NCBI GenBank assembly: GCA_030035585.1
Contig: CM057468.1
Coordinates: 54,618,145-54,682,144 of the forward strand
Origin: Dugong dugon
Taxonomy: Eukaryota; Chordata; Mammalia; Sirenia; Dugongidae
DNA length: 64,000 nucleotides
Reading direction: 5' to 3'
The notes beneath the pieces are model-generated. The model saw only the letters and a program-made list of their open reading frames with translations, was not told the DNA's origin and did no database searches. How positions within the stretch are numbered: position 1 is the first letter of the stretch; each line of letters opens with the position of its first letter. The translations under genes and the position numbers were made by a program. Of this stretch, positions 62,690 through 64,000 are shown piece after piece.

Positions 62690-63990
62690 AAATGTCTTCA
62701 ATCAGTAACCATTTTCTGAGTGCTCACTATGTGTGAGGTGCTAAGGATACAGCCATGAACAAGATCATAACTCTCAATCCTTGAAAACTTTACATTCTCA
62801 TGGGAGGAAACAGACAATACACAAATAAAAATTTTCATATTTTTCTATGAAGGATAAATCACAGAATAACTGGTGGGAAATGTGGGTTGGGAGAGCTAGT
62901 GCAGATAAGCAGAGTGGTTCAGGAAAGCTTCTTTGTGGAAGTAAAATTTTATCTGGTATCCAAGAGATGAAAAGGAGCCAGTCATAAAACAAGCAAGAAA
63001 AAGAGCATTCTAGACAGAGAGAGAAGAGTAAACATAAAGGTCTGAGGCAGGGGGAAAAACTTAGCAGGCTCCAAGAACAAAATAAGTCCAAAATCACACA
63101 AAGTAATGAGGCTGAAGAATCTGTCACGTCATAGGGCATTTAGCCATAGTGCATTGTTCAGATTGTATTCCAAGAGAAATAGAAGACTAGTGGAGGATTT
63201 AAGCATGGGGTGACTTTAGCTGTTAACTTTTTAAAAGATCACTTTGGCTCCTCTCTGGAGAATGGATGGAGGGGACAATAATGGAAGCAGGACATTTAGT
63301 TAAGAAGTGAAGGTGAGAAGAATGGGAACTTGGATGAGGGTGGTGGCAGCTGACTTGCAAAGCAGTGGACAGATTCTAGATATATTTTGGAAGCAAAATG
63401 AATAGGAATTGTCAATGGATTAGATATGAGAAATGAAAGAGAAATCAAGGATAATTTTAGGTTTTGATTTAAGAAGCCGGCTGAATGGGGAGCCAATTGT
63501 GGATATGGGAGAGGAACAAATTTACAGGAGATAATAAGAGTTCTGTTGTAGACATGTTAAGTCTGAGATGCCTATTAAACATCTAAGTGGACGTCAAGGT
63601 AGAAGTTGAAAATGAGAGTCTGAAGCACTGGAGAGGGATCTAGGCTGAAGATGCAAATTTGAAAGTCATCAGTTCATACACGGTAATTAAAACAAAAAGA
63701 CTAAAAAGAAAGTAGATTAGTAGTTAGCAGGGGCTAGGAGGGAGAAATGGAGACTTATTTAAACCAAAAACAACCCAAGAGACTGGCAAAAATGAGAGAG
63801 AGAGAGAATGTAGTACGTAGCGTAGGTAAAAAAGAGGATCAAGGACTGATCTCAGGGACGCTCCAAACTTGCAGAGTTTGGGATGAGAAGGAAGAGCCTG
63901 CAAAGGAAGCTGAGACCAGCCCATTGCCAGTGAGAAGCTGGAAAGCCAGGAGAATGTGGTACCAAGGAAAATCAGTCTTTTCTAACAAGA
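62690..63990 (+). repeat. Ancient interspersed repeat, long copy
   Basis: Same family as 32525-33180: GAGTGCTCACTATGTGTGAG, GCTAAGGATACAGCCATGAA, TTTTTAAAAGATCACTTTGG, AGATTCTAGATATATTTTGG, AGTCTGAGATGCCTATTAAA. I recall it as a widespread mammalian repeat but cannot name it. Open frames here are incidental. Confidence 0.55.
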
Positions 63991-64000
63991 GGGACTGTCC

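Noticed and set aside
62798-63924. Minus-strand open frames of 66-113 residues
   Set aside because: They fall in the long ancient interspersed repeat and have no shared domain or splice signals.

Overview
This is a mammalian intronic/exonic genomic window, not a microbial one. It contains about forty copies of a tRNA-derived SINE whose tail reads like GAGTCGGAATCGACTCGACG. That is the AfroSINE type known only from African-endemic mammals (elephants, hyraxes, sea cows and relatives). L1 and RTE LINEs, MIR and L2 relics and DNA-transposon relics are also present. An afrotherian, most likely an elephant or close relative, is the best fit; the species cannot be fixed from sequence alone.

Only one protein-coding gene is supported: ABCB5, an ABC transporter of the P-glycoprotein (ABCB1) group, on the minus strand. 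Fifteen consecutive coding exons lie between 62171 and 10522. They total 2119 coding bases, about 706 codons, with consistent splice phase, GT-AG ends and no stop codon. They cover TM2 to TM6, the whole first nucleotide-binding domain (A-loop, Walker A, Q-loop, signature, Walker B, D-loop, H-loop), the linker, and the start of the second transmembrane domain up to intracellular loop 3. The first coding exons lie beyond the right edge. The exons for the rest of the second half (roughly residue 810 onward of about 1257) lie beyond the left edge. No promoter, first exon or polyadenylation site is visible.

Layout, left to right: 1-10521 is the intron after the last visible exon, holding an antisense L1 3' end, a 2.9 kb 5'-truncated L1 with a perfect 17-bp target-site duplication, an AT-rich palindrome and an RTE fragment. 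10522-23021 holds six exons, with MIRs, SINEs and a 70-bp tandem duplication. 23022-36328 is a 13.3 kb repeat-rich intron with old L1 pieces, many SINEs and an inverted SINE fold-back. 36329-44772 holds three exons of NBD1, a nested SINE pair, a run of four SINEs sharing one target motif, and one copy of a TIR transposon. 44773-56915 is a 12.1 kb intron with a second TIR-transposon copy, an internally deleted RTE and a near full-length but broken L1 inserted into the end of an older antisense L1. 56916-62171 holds six exons, a large inverted repeat and two introns of only 84-85 bp. 62172-64000 is intron with an ancient interspersed repeat.

I found no convincing new biological system. The most unusual items are structural: the SINE insertion stack at AACATACTATA, the paired TIR elements around an exon, three independent palindromes or inverted repeats, and sequence evidence that the local AfroSINEs borrow both body and tail from the RTE LINE.
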